A stretch of DNA of 64,000 nt from Collybia mongolica. Taxonomy: Eukaryota > Basidiomycota > Agaricomycetes > Agaricales > Clitocybaceae. The stretch spans positions 1,550,001 through 1,614,000 of the forward strand of contig JAAXNY010000004.1 in assembly GCA_013420905.1 (NCBI GenBank), read 5' to 3'. The notes beneath the pieces were generated by a model, which did not search any database, was not told the origin of the DNA, and worked only from the letters and a program-made list of their open reading frames with translations. Every line of letters starts with the position of its first letter. Within the stretch, counting starts at the first letter, position 1. The translations under genes and the position numbers were made by a program. This document shows, piece by piece, positions 12,127 to 28,215 of the stretch.

Positions 12127-13980
12127 CGACACGTCCTATTACTTAGCTGATTCTGGAGGCCGTGGATGTCGATGGAATATTTGCAAAGAATCGCGCTCGC
12201 CAGTCAGTTAGAGTCACGTGGTATGTTTGGTCTTTTGGCAGTATTGATGAGTTGTTGGTACCAGGTACAACAAGCGGTATTGGCTAAAAAAAACTTATTT
12301 CATGGAAGAGACAGTCATCAAGACTATATCGTTGTTCTTTTATTGACACTCTACAGGGTTCTTTATCCTATCTTTAACACTATACAGGATATCTTACCAC
12401 GGATCCACCGGACATGGTTTATTCCCGTGACGAGGTAGCTGCGGATATTAGAGAAGAATGAGTACCATTTTAGGTGTACCCTCATGTATCATGGGCTTGT
12501 TTGCTATCCCAGCTCCAACAAACAGGACTCAGGACTCCTGATAATGTATCGCGTCTTGAATGTCTCCGAAGGCCGTTTATTTGATGTTGATTTTTTAACC
12601 TCGGGCTCGGAGTCCCCGTGGACGTACTAAACGTTTACCTCATCGATCTCAAATTCCGGACCATATCTAGGTATTTGCTTGAGGATACGGTTGTTATAGT
12701 CGTTTTGTGTGACTCATCTTGGAAACAGATGCTCAACGCTCGCCTCTTGCAGTTGTTGTCTTTGAGAGGATCTGTCCTATCACGGCTGCTCCTCGGGCGA
12801 AAACTGTCGACCGCATATTCTATATGTATGTACATTGAAGCAACTTGTGTAAATTCCGAACTCAAAATCATGATCCGCCCGAAACGCACGTCCTGATCGC
12901 GTTATGGTGTCGTTTCAACTTTTCACCTATGCTGCTACCGTGTCACGGTGGCAACGGAGGTAGAGGCTGTCTGCTACTATAAACAACCCCTGGACCAAGT
13001 GGCTGTCGGGTGGACTGGGAGTAAGGCAAATCGCGACAGATCGCTTTTTTATATTATATCTGCCATGCGTCCAACGGTATTCCTTTACTCTTGGCGAATC
13101 AAGCCGGCTTGGGGCCGCCAATATCACGTAGTGTCGCGCAAAGTATAGTTATATTTCCGGAGCACCGAATCAGAAGCAGATCAACCAACATGCAACACCA
13201 CGGATATGACTTGTGTTGGATATTCACGGTAGAAAAATGCGTTTCCATGAATTCGAAGACCCTGTAAGTGTGTCCGCCACACCGCCATCAAAAGTGGCCA
13301 ATCACCAACAAATTGCGATAATTCTGAACGTTGAACACCGACTATCTGGTTCCAAATCGCCGAGCCCCATTACTAGTCCCAAAGGCTCGTGCTGGCTCGT
13401 GTGACGCTCTGCAACCAATATAGCTCTTTCCAAGTCCGCATTTTGAGCGTGTCCATGTGGATACACGGCCATGTGGTGCTTCCGAATTTGATTGAAGACC
13501 CATACCATCATATGGACACGAATGGGTATTGAATCTGACGCTAAAGCTTTGGTGGTCTCGGCCAGAGGTGCAAGTGGCCCCCAGGTGTAATATGGAAAGC
13601 GTCAGTAGTGTCGTGGCAGACAGACCTACATATTGGCTAGTCGGCTCCTTACTCGGTAATCCACCGATAGAGCTTCAGAAACAGTAACTCGAGAATGATA
13701 AGGCGCGGAACTCGGTGACATGGGTAAAAAAAAGTCTGGCTCGTATGGACTTTGATTCTTACGCAATCTATCGATCAATATCCCATTGGTACCAGGCACG
13801 TAGACAGACACAAGCCGCACAGCACAAGGGTTTGTGGGGTTATGGAAAGCACATGGAAGTGACGGCAGTGGAGTTAAAAATGGGAACAGGTTCTATTGAT
13901 CCTGTAGTGGTGTTTATTTCACTCGCCTCTCCAGGTTGGCCCTAGGCTTCTCCCCAGCGGTGCAGACATTCAATATCGCC
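12127..13980. other. Intergenic region, no gene recognised
   Basis: This 1.85-kb gap separates the divergent thioesterase and nucleoside transporter genes, so it must hold both promoters. Only short ORFs under 100 codons are open, without recognisable motifs. Searching by eye on both strands for spliced family motifs, terminal repeats or tRNA-like folds found nothing I can support. Confidence 0.5.
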
Positions 13981-16413
13981 ATGTCAGGAGCATTGATCCA
14001 AAACGAGGCAAACCCGTACTTTACGAGCGCCTCCCCCGTAGTCACCACTCAAGGCGAACATGGGGCCGTCAAGCGCCCCTCGGCCGAGTCGTATGCTAAG
14101 GAGGACAGTTTTTCAAACGAAAAAGGCCAGTCAGACCCAGAGGTTCTCTTGGCTGAAAACGTCGACGAAGAGGAGTTGGAGAAGCGAAGGAAACATGAGC
14201 GCTATATGGTGTTCCGTCCATATATCTTGGGGGGCGTGGCGCTCGTGATATTGGGATGGTGGATTAGTTCAACAGTTTTGAAGGCGACTCGGCATCGATG
14301 GTATGTCGTACAATTCATACGGGTTTTTAGCTCTAATTTCGAGTACAGGATCGTGCAAACGCTTTTTGCCTGGTCATTTATCTTGTAAGAAACAACCAGA
14401 GGTCCTTTGAAATACAATTAACATTGTCGCTTCTAGGATCATAGCATTCAGATTCGTTCCGAATTCTGTTGTCACTCATCCAGTTGAGGCTGTTTGGGGC
14501 CCTCTCGTTCAGCGGCCTTGGTATAATCTCTCGTACCGCATCCGATTAGCGATAGGATGGTTGTGCCTTCTCGGAATCGTCTTCGGCTCGGCCTTTGGGT
14601 TCCCGCTTCATCTAGTATGTTATCCATATAAAGGGGAAGGACTTAATGACATGGTATTTTTGAAGGGTACTACTTATGGCGACCGTGCGATCTCAGTACT
14701 AGGGCTCTTTGTCTTCCAATCCTGCTTCTGGGCAACGTCTAAGAGGCGAAGTGAGATTCCCTGGTACGTTAACATGTGCTGCATAAAACGTTGGTTAACC
14801 GTTTACAAGGCCGACTATCATCGTTGGCTTATTCCTTCAACAGGCTATAGCGCTCTTTGTATTGAAGAGTGGCGCTGGATTTTCAATTTTCAAATGGATC
14901 GCGACCCTTGCGAGCGATTTCTTGTCACAAGCAAATGCCGGATCTGGTTTCTTCTTCGATGCTGAAACTACTAACAAGCATTGGTTCTTTGTCAATACGG
15001 TGCGTTAACTCTACCAAATAATCAGTTTCTCATTTAACAATGTGCCCCTAGTTGGGTTCTATCATCTTCTTCGTTGCGTTCGTGCAAATGATGTATTACA
15101 TTGGTGTCATGCAATGGATCATCAAAAACTTGTATGTGTCACAATTACCACATCAACTCCTGTTTTCACTTCAGCCCAAAGCGCATGGTTGTTCTTCAAA
15201 CTCTTGAATGTATCTGGTGCCGAGGCTGTCGTAGCTGCTGCCTCTCCGTGGATTGGCCAAGGTCATACAGCAAACCTGTGTACTTTTTACCCATACTGAG
15301 TCCGGGTCTAGGAGAATCTGCGTGCCTTGTGCGCCCCTATGTTGATCGTAAGTTGTGTTTCCTGGTACAAACCTTTCGAGTTCAATTAACCGCAAACGTA
15401 GTCATGACCGAGTCGGAACTCCGTTAGTAAAACGCCATGCTCTCCCTGACAAGCTTTGTTGATTAATGGATGAAAGATGTTACAATGACTTCTGGTTTCT
15501 CGACAATCGCTGGTTCCGTTCTTGCTGCTTATATTAACTTGGGAGTTCCTCCTCAAAATCTGGTCACATCCTCTGTCATGAGTATTCCAGCATCTATCGC
15601 CATTAGCAAGATGCGCATGCCAGAAACCGAGGAGCCAGTGACGCGAGGGCATGTTACTGTCGATCGTGGCGAAGACGGCAAGCACGCACCCGTGAGTGAC
15701 TATTATATATGCCTTAGAAATACCTAATGATGTAATCAGGCCAATGCTCTTCATGCGTTCAGTCAAGGAGCCGTTTTCGGTCTCGTCGTTGCTGGACAAA
15801 TTCTGTAAGCTGATTGAATCTCCACACCTCTTTTTCGCCTTATATCTCGCCTAAGGACCAACGTCTTGACCGTCCTGGCCCTAGTTGCAATGTAAGTGCC
15901 TTGTTACTCAAGCAACCTTGTGCGCCTTATCTTTCGCAACAGGATCAACGGTCTGCTCACATGGATCGGACATGGGTTCGGCATTAACCGCCTCACTCTT
16001 GAGCTGATCATCGGATACATCTTCTACCCAGTCACATTTTTCTTGGGTGTCCCTCGTGCAGAGATCCTCCGAGTGTCGCAACTCTTCGCGACAAAACTTA
16101 TCGCAAATGAGTTTTCAGCTTACCTTGATCTCCAAGCAATCACGAAGAGTGATTTCCCTCTTACACCACGAGCATACACCATCGCATCATATGGGCTTTG
16201 CGGTTTTGCCAACTTGGGTTCGTTGGGAATCCAGATTGGAGTGCTTGGCGCCCTGGCACCTTCCCGAGGCAAAGTGATTGCCCGGATCGCTCTCTCCGCA
16301 ATGGTTTGCGGGTTTATGTCGACCCTACAGACTGCAGGCATTGTGTACGTCCTCTGAATTTTGCGTCACTTCGACCGGCTCTGACATAAGCATCCAGTGG
16401 TATGCTCGTTTAA
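13981..16413 (+). CDS. Concentrative nucleoside transporter (CNT / SLC28 family)
   Basis: CNT proteins co-transport nucleosides with Na+ or H+ across the plasma membrane. Fourteen exons sum to 1773 nt, giving 590 residues: 13981-14300, 14349-14384, 14437-14614, 14666-14763, 14810-14999, 15052-15131, 15182-15261, 15312-15347, 15402-15422, 15477-15691, 15740-15804, 15856-15891, 15943-16344 and 16398-16413. An acidic soluble N-terminus precedes many hydrophobic segments. Family marks are [35 protein letters not shown] and the NEFSAYLDL substrate-site motif, then [14 protein letters not shown] near the end. The last intron places GMLV-stop on a 16-nt final exon, which matches CNT ends better than reading through to 16357. 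The ATG at 13981 is the first in frame. Exons as short as 21 nt (15402-15422) occur. Confidence 0.9.
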
Positions 16414-16605
16414 CTGGCGAAATGTACACATTTGTAATACTTTTATATATCAATTTACTTGGGGCAGCAAATTGTTGAAATGAAAGTCTTCCATCTTAAT
16501 CAACCCCCCCAAACAAAAATACAAATCTGTTATTGGCGAGTGAAATATGCGAGATAACAGAGGCAGACTTTACTGCTAGAATTTATAAATTGGTAGGTTG
16601 ACATA

Positions 16606-18059
16606 TTATACTTTCAATGCCTTGATTGTTTTCCCGGACGCAATGGCAAGCCATTCTCCGGTAACCGTTGAATGTCCAGTGTTCATCGTCATACCTTGGA
16701 TCTGGGGAGACCAAGCCAAGTTGGTGATATGGCTAGAAGCTGTGTACGCCATGACAGGTTCAGTCACGATACGTTTTTTTGTATCTGGCCGAGGAGAATT
16801 GAGCCGAGAGGTTGTACTTCTCGGCGATGCTGTTCCTTGTGCATAGCTAGAGAGGTCCCACAGAAGCAGCTGACAATCATCGCCTAGTAATAAAGGGTTA
16901 GTCAGTAAATTTACGATCTAGATTTAATTATAAGACGCTCGACGAACCTGCCGTCGCGAGAAGTGGCTGCTCCGCCGACCCCCATCCTAATGCATTGATT
17001 TGAGCATGATGTCCCCTTAGTTCCATGACAGGTTGCCCCGGACTCCGCATGTCCAAAATCTGGATATCAGAGCCGTCCATGTGAAATGTTGACATGTAAT
17101 TCGAATCAGATGGGTTGAACGCTATCCTCAGGAGGGGGGAAGTGGGTGGTCGTGCAGATGATGATGGGGATACGGAAGGGGGTGGAACGTTCTTGGGGGC
17201 TGGTGTTTCGTAGAGAATAGTGGAGTGTTCCAAACTTCGTAGATCGAATGCTCGTAGGCTACCATCTGCGCCGACGGACACGAATATGTCAGTGGATCCT
17301 GGCAACCACGCGACGTCATAGACTTCTCGGTCATGCGCGATCAACTGGGTTATAGCTGTCGAAGTCTCTATGTTCCACACCGTACACGTCGTATCGATCG
17401 ATGAAGTCACGATCAGGCTTGGAGCCTTCTCATTCCACGAGAAATTAGTCAATGGCGCTCCCGTTGATTGCGTTTGTACTTTAGATTGCTGTAAAGGTGT
17501 AGTGAGATTTGATTTGGGGTTCCGTCTAGATAGTCGATTACAACTCACCCCAGAAAGTGCCGTTTTGATAGTAAGACTGTGACCACTGGAAGTGCTCGGT
17601 TGGCGCCCAACATAGTTCGAACCGACAGTTGGCGCGTCACTGGTGTATTCGTAAACTCTCAACGCATCTCCCGTAGTCGCAAGTAACTCTGTCGATGATG
17701 ACCCTTGTGACCAACTCGGAGTCGCAGACACAGGCTGCCACTGCAAATTCGTCGCCGGATATCCGTGGCTCGTCTCGCACAGCGTCACAAAGTCGGGATA
17801 ATCGGTATAATCATCTTCCACTAGCACCCTCTCGTCTTGAAGGCCTACTATCGCAATACGGTTGTTGTAATTTTCCGTGAAGGAAGCAATCCCTAGACGA
17901 AAGGCCGACCTTGGTCGTAATTGCTGGCCAGGAGCTGCCGATTTGCACCAATCTAGACTATGGACGGGCCCTTCACATTTTCAGTACTTTGCGCTGCACT
18001 TTGTGATTGTTTTGGTACTTACAAGGGGCTTCATATTGTAGAAGGGTGGTTTGGGTCAT
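16606..18059 (-). CDS. DCAF7/WDR68-like WD40 repeat protein
   Basis: This is a seven-bladed WD40 scaffold related to DCAF7/AN11, which binds DYRK/HIPK kinases and DDB1-CUL4 ligases in animals and transcription factor complexes in plants. Four exons (18059-18023, 17952-17549, 17488-16948, 16883-16606) sum to 1260 nt, giving 419 residues against about 340 in animals. The start MTQTTLLQYEAP is followed by the family blocks RLGIASFTENYNN and HGYPATNLQWQP. WD-repeat sequences include TCTVWNIE, EVYDVAWLPGS, GSLRAFDLRSLEHS and HHAQINALGWG, and the protein ends GEWLAIASGKTIKALKV. The 60-nt intron 17548-17489 contains no stop, so it could also be retained. The start lies 265 bp from the end of the sugar porter gene. 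Confidence 0.87.
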
Positions 18060-18323
18060 AGTGAAAGCCGTATAAAAGATCGTGTCTTTCGGATCCTTTT
18101 CAGATACTAATTCGCTCACTCTAGCCTGAATGTGGCTGTGCGATCTTTGACACAATTTCCCGATTCGATTGGGTCAACTGGTCACACAAGACGAGAGCTA
18201 AGGAGAGCTGCCCCCTCCATTGAATGAGAATAAAGTATGATTGGACTACTTAACGGTTTCTTTAGACACAACGGTATGTAGGAAAATATTAAAGTACGTG
18301 TAGGGATATATGTTTTGGCCGCC

Positions 18324-21218
18324 CTAGGCGCTACTGTGCTCGGAATCAGTAGAAAAGACCTTCGGTCCACCTACGAGTCTGTCGTGCTCATACAAGGGGG
18401 GCATATCGGGTACATCCATCCTGAGAATATGCTTCTTGATATTGTGTGGAAGGGCACGGAGCTGATAGGAGGCGTGTAAACGAGATGACACGCTGAAAAC
18501 TGTCAGATGTCAGCCATGTAGGGTACATTCGTTGATCACGATAATACAGCACCTTGGTCAAGTTCTTCGAGGGACAGAGCCTTGGTTTCCGGGACAAAGA
18601 ATAGTACGGCGAAAAAGCCAAATATGCTAGAAGATTACCATCAATAACAATTCGAAGTCAATACACCGGCATCCGACATACTTCCAACCTGCATACCAAC
18701 CGAACGCGCCTGAACTAACTCGTTAACATATAGATAGCACAGTCTGTCTTATAGATGTTCGTACCCTGAGGCTGGAAGGCGCCAAGTAGGCGAGGGAATG
18801 TGATTGATATGAGGAAGTTACTAATGAGAATTATCAGACGTAAATTTTATCCCTGATTGTAAGAGCTTACAAGAACCAACAAACGGCAGTGGCAAAGCTC
18901 ATCCCTAGACTCAAACATGAGTATAAAGCCTTTGGAAAGTACATAGATAAGATATACCAATGTCACGGACATAAAGAGGGAATGCCTCTGCCGAGTACTA
19001 AGTACGAGTTTCAATATCCTTGACTCTAATGGCTCTTCTGTAGGCAACATACCGTGAACGGAACGGGGCCTTCTCCAGGAGAGTAAGCTATTCCGAACAA
19101 ATAAATCCCTAGAGCGACAACAGCGATACGAGCTTTGCTGTCTTCGGGAATCCAGCTGGATTCCAGACATGGATTCAGAATCTGTATGGTGAATGAGGAC
19201 GAAAGATTGCGTACAATGCAAATCCAGTCATCAAAAGAAATATTGCCATGAGAGGGAATGTGCACAAAAGCAAATTTCGGCGCCCAAATGTATCGATGGT
19301 ATATATTGCTGGAAATGCGAAAACGAAATTGATAGCGCCGAATCCAAAGGAGGCGAGGAGTGCTTGAATTTGACTGAACTTCGCGTTGATAAATACATTG
19401 GCCTAAACATTACCATAAGCGCGACTAGAGAAGAGGTGTTGGGAGGACCACCCACGGAATAGTATGCAATAGCGTTGACGCCGCAGCTGGAGAGATGAAT
19501 TATTATTAAAAAACATATCCAGTAATGCAGTAATGAACCTACAGTTGTTGCCTGAAGTAATGTTAAATATGCAGGGAAAGAAGATTGGTTATGACTTACA
19601 TAAACATGACAATGAAGGATGCCATAGCCGCACGGCGATTACGAGGGATGGTGAACAGCTCAAGGAAAGGGCTTCTGCCTCTCTGTATCTCTTTCTCGAT
19701 CTCCAGAAGGATGTGGATATCTACACATATGAACATTAATATGTAAACAATAAATGTGGGATCCACCCACAATAAAGATCGCGTGCAGCTTGAATGGGGT
19801 TGTTACGTAGCCGAGCTAACGATTGGTACGCTTTGTCATACCTGCCTTTTGATACATACCACCGAGGTGACTCAGGACAAAAGAAAACCTGGGCAATGAT
19901 AAACAAGGCTGGAATACCTGCCTGCATGTAGTGGGGTGCGATCAGACAATATGGACGGGTACTTCAGGGATCTGGATAAGCGTACACTGGACAACATCAA
20001 TCGCCAGTTAAGTCCTGTTATATGAGGTTTATCCGGCACTCTGAAGAATGCCAAATCAGCCACGAAGCCAAGCATGATTCCAAAAGCAGTCCATGTTTGC
20101 CTGAAAAAGTGTGCCTTTGAATTTGAGAAAGTATGATCGTAAAAAAAGTTATGTACCACATCATGACAAGAGCACCTCGAATAGCTGGAGGCGCACCTGG
20201 ATTTCAGATCGATGATGAGACCATTCCCAGTTGTGACTGGCCAGATGACCTACATTCAGCGGCATATACCGGAACTGTTGAGCTTTTGGGACCTATTCCG
20301 ATGCCCAAAAAGAATCGAGCTACGAAAAGATGTTGCCATGAATTCGTGACGCCTTGCCAGATGCAGGTCAAGAAGGAGAATGTAGCGGTGATAAAAATAG
20401 TTCCCCGACGGCCAAACATCCTATTGAGCTATAAGCGGTAAAGTTCAAGATTTTGAAGGTACTGATTATATATCGCGCTCACAGGTTCAGTGAGCCAGCA
20501 TCCTACGACGGCGCAACAAAGCTTGATAAAAGCATTATGTCAATAGTTTTATTAAACGGACTACGATATGCTATCACATACATAGGGTGCAGAATTGACA
20601 AGGCCAAGTAACCACTGGTTGCGACCCTGGTCTCCATCCTGAGTATTCGGGTCAATGCCGAATTGTGGAGCATAGAAGAGATTGGCGCCGTTGGTGACGG
20701 TTTCATCCATCTAAATATATGCTTATTAGCCTAGGATTACCATGAAATTGTGAAGGGCTACGTGCTCCTTGAACTGCAGCGGCAACTACATAAGTAGAAG
20801 GGATGACATTAGAAGAGGGTTTGGAAAAGCGACGGATCGGGGATCAGATTGGGAGTGACCTACTAGAGCATAGAATGACAAGGTAATATAGCATCTTTGG
20901 TTGGTCCCATTTATTTGTGATTTCACGACGTAAGACATCCTTCTCTTCATCCGTGAGGAGAGGTAGGTCATTAAATGCGAGCGGGTCTTGAGCAACTAGT
21001 GCACCCTTCTGAAAAAGATCCGAAAGGTGGCCAAGGCCATGTGTCTTGGCGAAGTTTGCGCCATCGATAATAAGCTGTTCATGGGGAATACCAGCGAGTG
21101 GGTTGGCTAGCTTGACATTGATGTTCTCTGGTGATAGGTGAGAGGTATTTTCATGGAATGACGCCTCGTGCTCGCTCTTCTGGATAGTAGGTTTCTCCGA
21201 ATCGCTGTGAGAAGGCAT
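18324..21218 (-). CDS. MFS sugar porter (paralogue A)
   Basis: This is a sugar/polyol transporter of the major facilitator superfamily, likely in the plasma membrane, with unknown substrate. Nineteen exons sum to 1884 nt, giving 627 residues. The first exon is 21218-20864 and the last 18499-18324. The cytoplasmic N-terminus has [10 protein letters not shown] and [10 protein letters not shown]. Porter marks follow: GRRGTIF after TM2, PESPRW before the central loop, [10 protein letters not shown], and [12 protein letters not shown] at the C-terminal side. Two splicing oddities are needed to keep the conserved sequence: a 9-nt exon at 19551-19543 that encodes the QQ of [14 protein letters not shown], and a GC donor at 20765 that yields VQGMDETV. 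The gene is a tandem, same-strand paralogue of the gene at 22261-24804, with about 1 kb between them. The substrate cannot be told from sequence. Confidence 0.88.
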
Positions 21219-22260
21219 AGTGGTAAGTGATAAGAGAAGAAAGGAGCGAGTCTGTTTATATAACACGTACGATTCACGTCAGTGTCCTTCTATCTCGGAT
21301 TGGCCTGGTACTGTGCTGTGTGAGTGGTGCAAGGCGTTGACCCAAAAGAAAAGTTTCTTTCTGACCAGTGATGTCATTCACGTGATGAACCCATGATATT
21401 GAGGCTTGTTGTTTTTGTAGTAAATGCTCTAGTATTCACCATGAGGTGGAGAAATAAAGTTTATGAAACCAACCTCACAACGCTTGAATCCAGGGGGCAC
21501 TTCTGATAAATGACTTGGCTCCCTTCCCCCCCATCTCTGTGTTCTGACTCCTGAGTCGGGGATTTCGAAACCACGAGTATTACAACATTACTTAGAGGCA
21601 CCTGTGACACAAAGCGCACTTTCCGTCATCCCCGATCAAGGAAACCAGTGTTGGGGATTCCTCCCACTCCACTGCATTGTTGACCCGTTTGTCAAAAATG
21701 TGGGTTCGGATGGCTCCTTCACGGCAGATTAACAGTATTAGGTTGTAATGAAGCGCGCGCCAAGTCTTTGTGGGTAAGTATCGTGATCATTGAGGTTATT
21801 GAAAGTCTGCAGTCGTTGAGGTACAACCACGGTCCATCTACGTCAATGTATGCTATAGCTACTTGCCACCCTAACCGTTACAGCCAGGCTCTCGCAACCT
21901 CGCACACGTCCCGGTTCACTTACAGAACACATTTATAAATCATTTCCCCCAAAAAGCAATATACCTCGCCACTATTAAGTTTGCATGAGACAGAAGAGCA
22001 GTCTCCCCAAGTCTGTGACAAACAAGTTAAAGATAAGGAATCATTACAGTATCATTTGCGGGCAATATGGGTGTTAAACGTCGAACATGTACAAAGACTT
22101 CTTCCGTTTACTAAACAGCATACACATTATATTTCGCCAGAGTTGTTGGAATGATATGGGTCATGCGAGGTCGTGGCCCCAGGGCACAATATACATACTT
22201 TGAAACATGAAACATAAATGACCTGCCGTCAAAGATGACATAAGATACAGCGTACGATTC
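21219..22260. other. Intergenic region between the two sugar porters
   Basis: About 1.04 kb separates the stop of paralogue B from the start of paralogue A (both minus strand), so it holds the promoter of A and the terminator of B. I see no further gene and no transposon ends. Confidence 0.5.
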
Positions 22261-24804
<2,544 letters not shown>

Positions 24805-25984
24805 GGTTAAAGGGAGGCAGAGAAGGCTGCAATGATCCGCCCCAGGGCTCTAATCCTCTTATATCGACTCCAGGAAGCCGCGTAGAGCTCATTGGAGTAA
24901 AGCTAGTGGCCTAGCATCTATTCCGGGTTGCAAAAGGAACCCTGACACACGCCTCCATACCCTCGGCAGATTGAGCTTCTGTCCGTTTAGTAAGGTCTGT
25001 AAACAAATCAGTTTCGGGGTTCTTAACTGGTTTAGGCCACCACGCTCCAAGATTTGATGACCTCGTGTGAGCGATTCCTTGGTGTTTATGGGAGTTATGG
25101 GTTTCTTGTGTCAGTGCCCCGCATGCACAAGAAACGTCGGTAGGGGGGGTATGGGCGAAAGTTTGAACTAACTCTACAACACACTTGCGCCGCCACGTGA
25201 GCTACCCATGATCATGACGTAAATTGAGCAGGGTACAATCCCCTTCCAAATGCATAATCCATAATTCCAGAAGCATGCACATCTCAGCTCCAAAACCGCT
25301 GGATATATGGGAAGTTGAATCAGATTATCGCCGCCCTTATCATCCCTAACCCATTTGACACCTCGAGTCACATCTGAAAAGTTTGTATGCTCCACAACAT
25401 CCCAAAACACCCATCATTTCGTTTGCACAGGCTGACAGTTGATTTTATCTCCTACAGTTAAAAGTTGATTGCCGCACGGCTCGGGTCGTATCCTATACCA
25501 CAAGAGTGCATGTGAACCATCATTGCCTGGGTCAGCTATCGAGAACGAGGCCTAAAAATACTTTTCATAATACCCACCCATTTCCCCCAGCCAAGCCGCG
25601 CTAGATAACCTGGACTCCGATCTGTCGGCGCAGACAGTGACCCAAAGCTCTAACTGTGGACGTTTGCACAATGCCTTCGCGACATCTGGTTCAGTACATA
25701 GAAACACTCGGTGCCATAAATCCCTCTGCTGCAATTGCGCTGTGTTTGGACTCTATCGCTCAAGGATCAGTGTAAACCTAGAATGTTTGCTGTGATGAAT
25801 TCGTCATTGTTCTGGATGGAGTCACCTCAACGTCGGACCGGCGACACCCCCAAAAAGCCGGCAATTTTTTGGGACATGGTGCTGAATCATCTCACTTCGC
25901 CCTTCACAACCATCATCAGCCTCTCCAGTTCGAGTTACAAGCCGTTGCCGCCACCTAATGTATACATCGGAGGGACAGTGCACC
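24805..25984. other. Intergenic region upstream of sugar porter B
   Basis: This region holds the promoter of paralogue B near 24.8-24.9 kb. Several short ORFs are open on both strands, the longest about 99 codons at 25735-26034 (+), which runs into a LINE poly-T tract. None shows a family motif I know. The right end may be the 5' remnant of a gene cut by the transposon block; see findings. Confidence 0.4.
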
Positions 25985-26004
25985 GATTTAAACTTTGGAA
26001 TATC

Positions 26005-27815
26005 TTTTTTTTTTTTTTTGAAACCATTTATTGACCGTTGGGGCGGAGCCCTATTGTAGTCAATACATACATGTGTCCCTTCAAACTAGCCTACTTGGTG
26101 TCGTTTTGATCACTATCTGTACATGCCCTCTCGGACACGAATGTATGTCTATCGTGTGCGAACTTTGACTATAGCCGTGTTCGTATAAGTAGTGTATCCA
26201 GTAAGGTATAGAATAAATTTAAGTGAGTTGAATGGTAATAGATGACGAAAGTGAAGTGAGACGAGAGCGTGCGTACTGTCCCATTGTGGTTATTCCTTCT
26301 CCGGCGGACCTATCGTCATTAGCTGTCTAAAACTCTTCTCGAAGCGGCGCGTTGCATTGATATACTGGAAGAGTGCTGGCCATGCTTTGTTGTCTCCCGC
26401 GAGTAGTTTCCGAGGCTGTGATGCCGCTTCGCCGAGGGCGCGCCGTAATTCACTCCTCACTTCGGGTGTACGCTGTGCATTGGAATAAGAAGTGGTCGAC
26501 GGTTTCGCTCGCGTTATTACATGTTGGGCACATTGGAGATTCTGCTCTTTGGATGCGATGGAGGTGGTAGTTTAGGCCTATGTGTCCTGACCTGAGCTGG
26601 ATGAGAATGCTTGAGTTTCACCTAGGTAGGTGCACTGTGTCTTTTTGGTATGATGACGATGGAAGGAGGGGATCGATGCATTTCATTTTGCCATATCTTG
26701 GGCTTCTTTTGAATGCTTGTTTAGTTGTCCCTTTGAGCTTTGTGTTGAATGCCTGTTTTGCTGTGGATTTGCTGATTGGTAGGGGCTTTCTGAGGAACAG
26801 GGGAATCCGTTGGTCTGTGTATCCTTGAGCTGCTTTGTTTTGCTTCCTTGTCTGCTCACTCATTACCTTGCACTCCTTCATGTCCCGGGACCCACACTAC
26901 ATGCAGCTCAAGATTGCTGTGTGTTTCTTTCACTCCTCGATGTCTCTGTGGACCTGGCTGAGAAGGTAATGTCCTGGTTTTGCAATGATGGAATCCAGTG
27001 CTTGGATGGCCACTTGACTGACAACTGTGAATAGCACCTTTTCCACTCCTTCTTCCCTTCTAAACCAGTTCCACTCCCAGCATCTGCCCCACACATTCTG
27101 CTTCATATATGGTGTGCTTAGACTCTGGGCCTAAGTACATTCATAGTGAAGCCTTGGTATAGTACTGCTGATGCCCCAATTCCTTCTTCATAGCCAGACC
27201 CATCCAAATAGACTTGGATGTCAGCTTGAAAGTTCCTCAGGTGTTCAATTGCCTTCTGTCTTGAGTCTTCAATGTGTGTGGAACATGGGGAGGACCAATT
27301 TGGGCTGGTGTGTACAGGTTGGATAATCTCCATGTCCTTTGGGTGGTAGATGAGTATTCACATGATGGAATGAAGAGGGACCCAATGTCATTTTATGAAG
27401 AACTTGAAAGTGTGGTGCACTGGTTTGTGGAGAGGGTGAGTTTTGGGGAGTGTTGCTATTCTTAGCACTGCTGCATGGCACATTTTGACAACTTGTAGTA
27501 TTATTGGGAGGATATTGACATGTGTGCCAAGACCATCAGAGGGTGTGGATCTCAGGGCCCCTGTGATTTGGAGAGCTACTATTTGTTGGTCCTACTTTGG
27601 TGGTGAAACCTGCTGATTCCTTTATGAGTTGACTATTTGGAGTTGTCACATCTGGTGTACACCATATATCTGTGGCATACAACATCTCTGGGTCCAGAAT
27701 CACCCCCAAGTATTTGTAGGATGTCAATGGTTGTATGAGGTCTTGATTGAGTTGGAGGCTGAGTACCCCATATGGGACAAGGTGTAAAGTGCCTATCTGT
27801 TCATGGTAGCAAATT
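26005..27815 (-). mobile_element. Degenerate LINE 3' part (RT end, RNase H, poly-A tail)
   Basis: A T15 run at 26005-26019 is the poly-A tail of a minus-strand LINE. Reading from about 27815 downward there is an RT C-terminal motif (SYKYLGVILDPEM), then RNase H pieces: VYLDGSGYEEGIGASAVLY near 27200, YEAECVGQML, and VWVPGHEGVQGNE near 26880. A Cys-rich tail, CPTC..ASETVDHFLFQC, lies near 26500. Several frameshifts and stops break the frame, so it is a dead copy. The order RT then RNase H fits fungal Tad/I-type LINEs. The 5' part, including most of RT, is missing. The part above about 26570 is almost free of CpG. Confidence 0.75.
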
Positions 27816-27959
27816 TAGAGGTAGCAGAGGAGCTTCTAGAAGTAGTAGCAGAGAGAGACATGGAGATGCCACTGTTGAAAGGACTGCCCACCCTGGAGGC
27901 AAGGGTAACACAATCTCACCAGACCAGATAATGTTTTCTGCTCAGCATCATTGATGGAA

Positions 27960-28215
27960 GCTATAGTCAAATGCAACATACACCCTAAAGACCACCTTCT
28001 CATAGTAGAACATTTCCCCATCAAATCACCCATCTTGACATATCAATATGACAAGCTATAGTAGTTGCTGAGAAAAATTTCAGAGCAGTAGATTGGAAGG
28101 AGTTTAAGGAACAAATAACCACTATTGCACCCCCAAAGGAACTAAGTGGAGTTTGAAACTGCAGTACAGGGCTTGGAGTGGGTAATTGCCAGTATGATAG
28201 ATAAGTTGGTTGATG
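27960..28215 (+). pseudogene. LINE ORF2 endonuclease-to-RT linker fragment
   Basis: Plus-strand frames, broken by stops, read HFPI then QYDKL, NFRAVDWKEFKEQI and LEWVIASMIDKLVDAS. These resemble the region between the endonuclease and RT in fungal LINE ORF2 proteins (a DHFPI-type end, then an AVDW..F block). It is in the opposite orientation to the LINE remnant to its left and runs straight into the left copy of the inverted retroposon. It may be the 5' part of that copy. Identification rests on a few short motifs. Confidence 0.4.
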
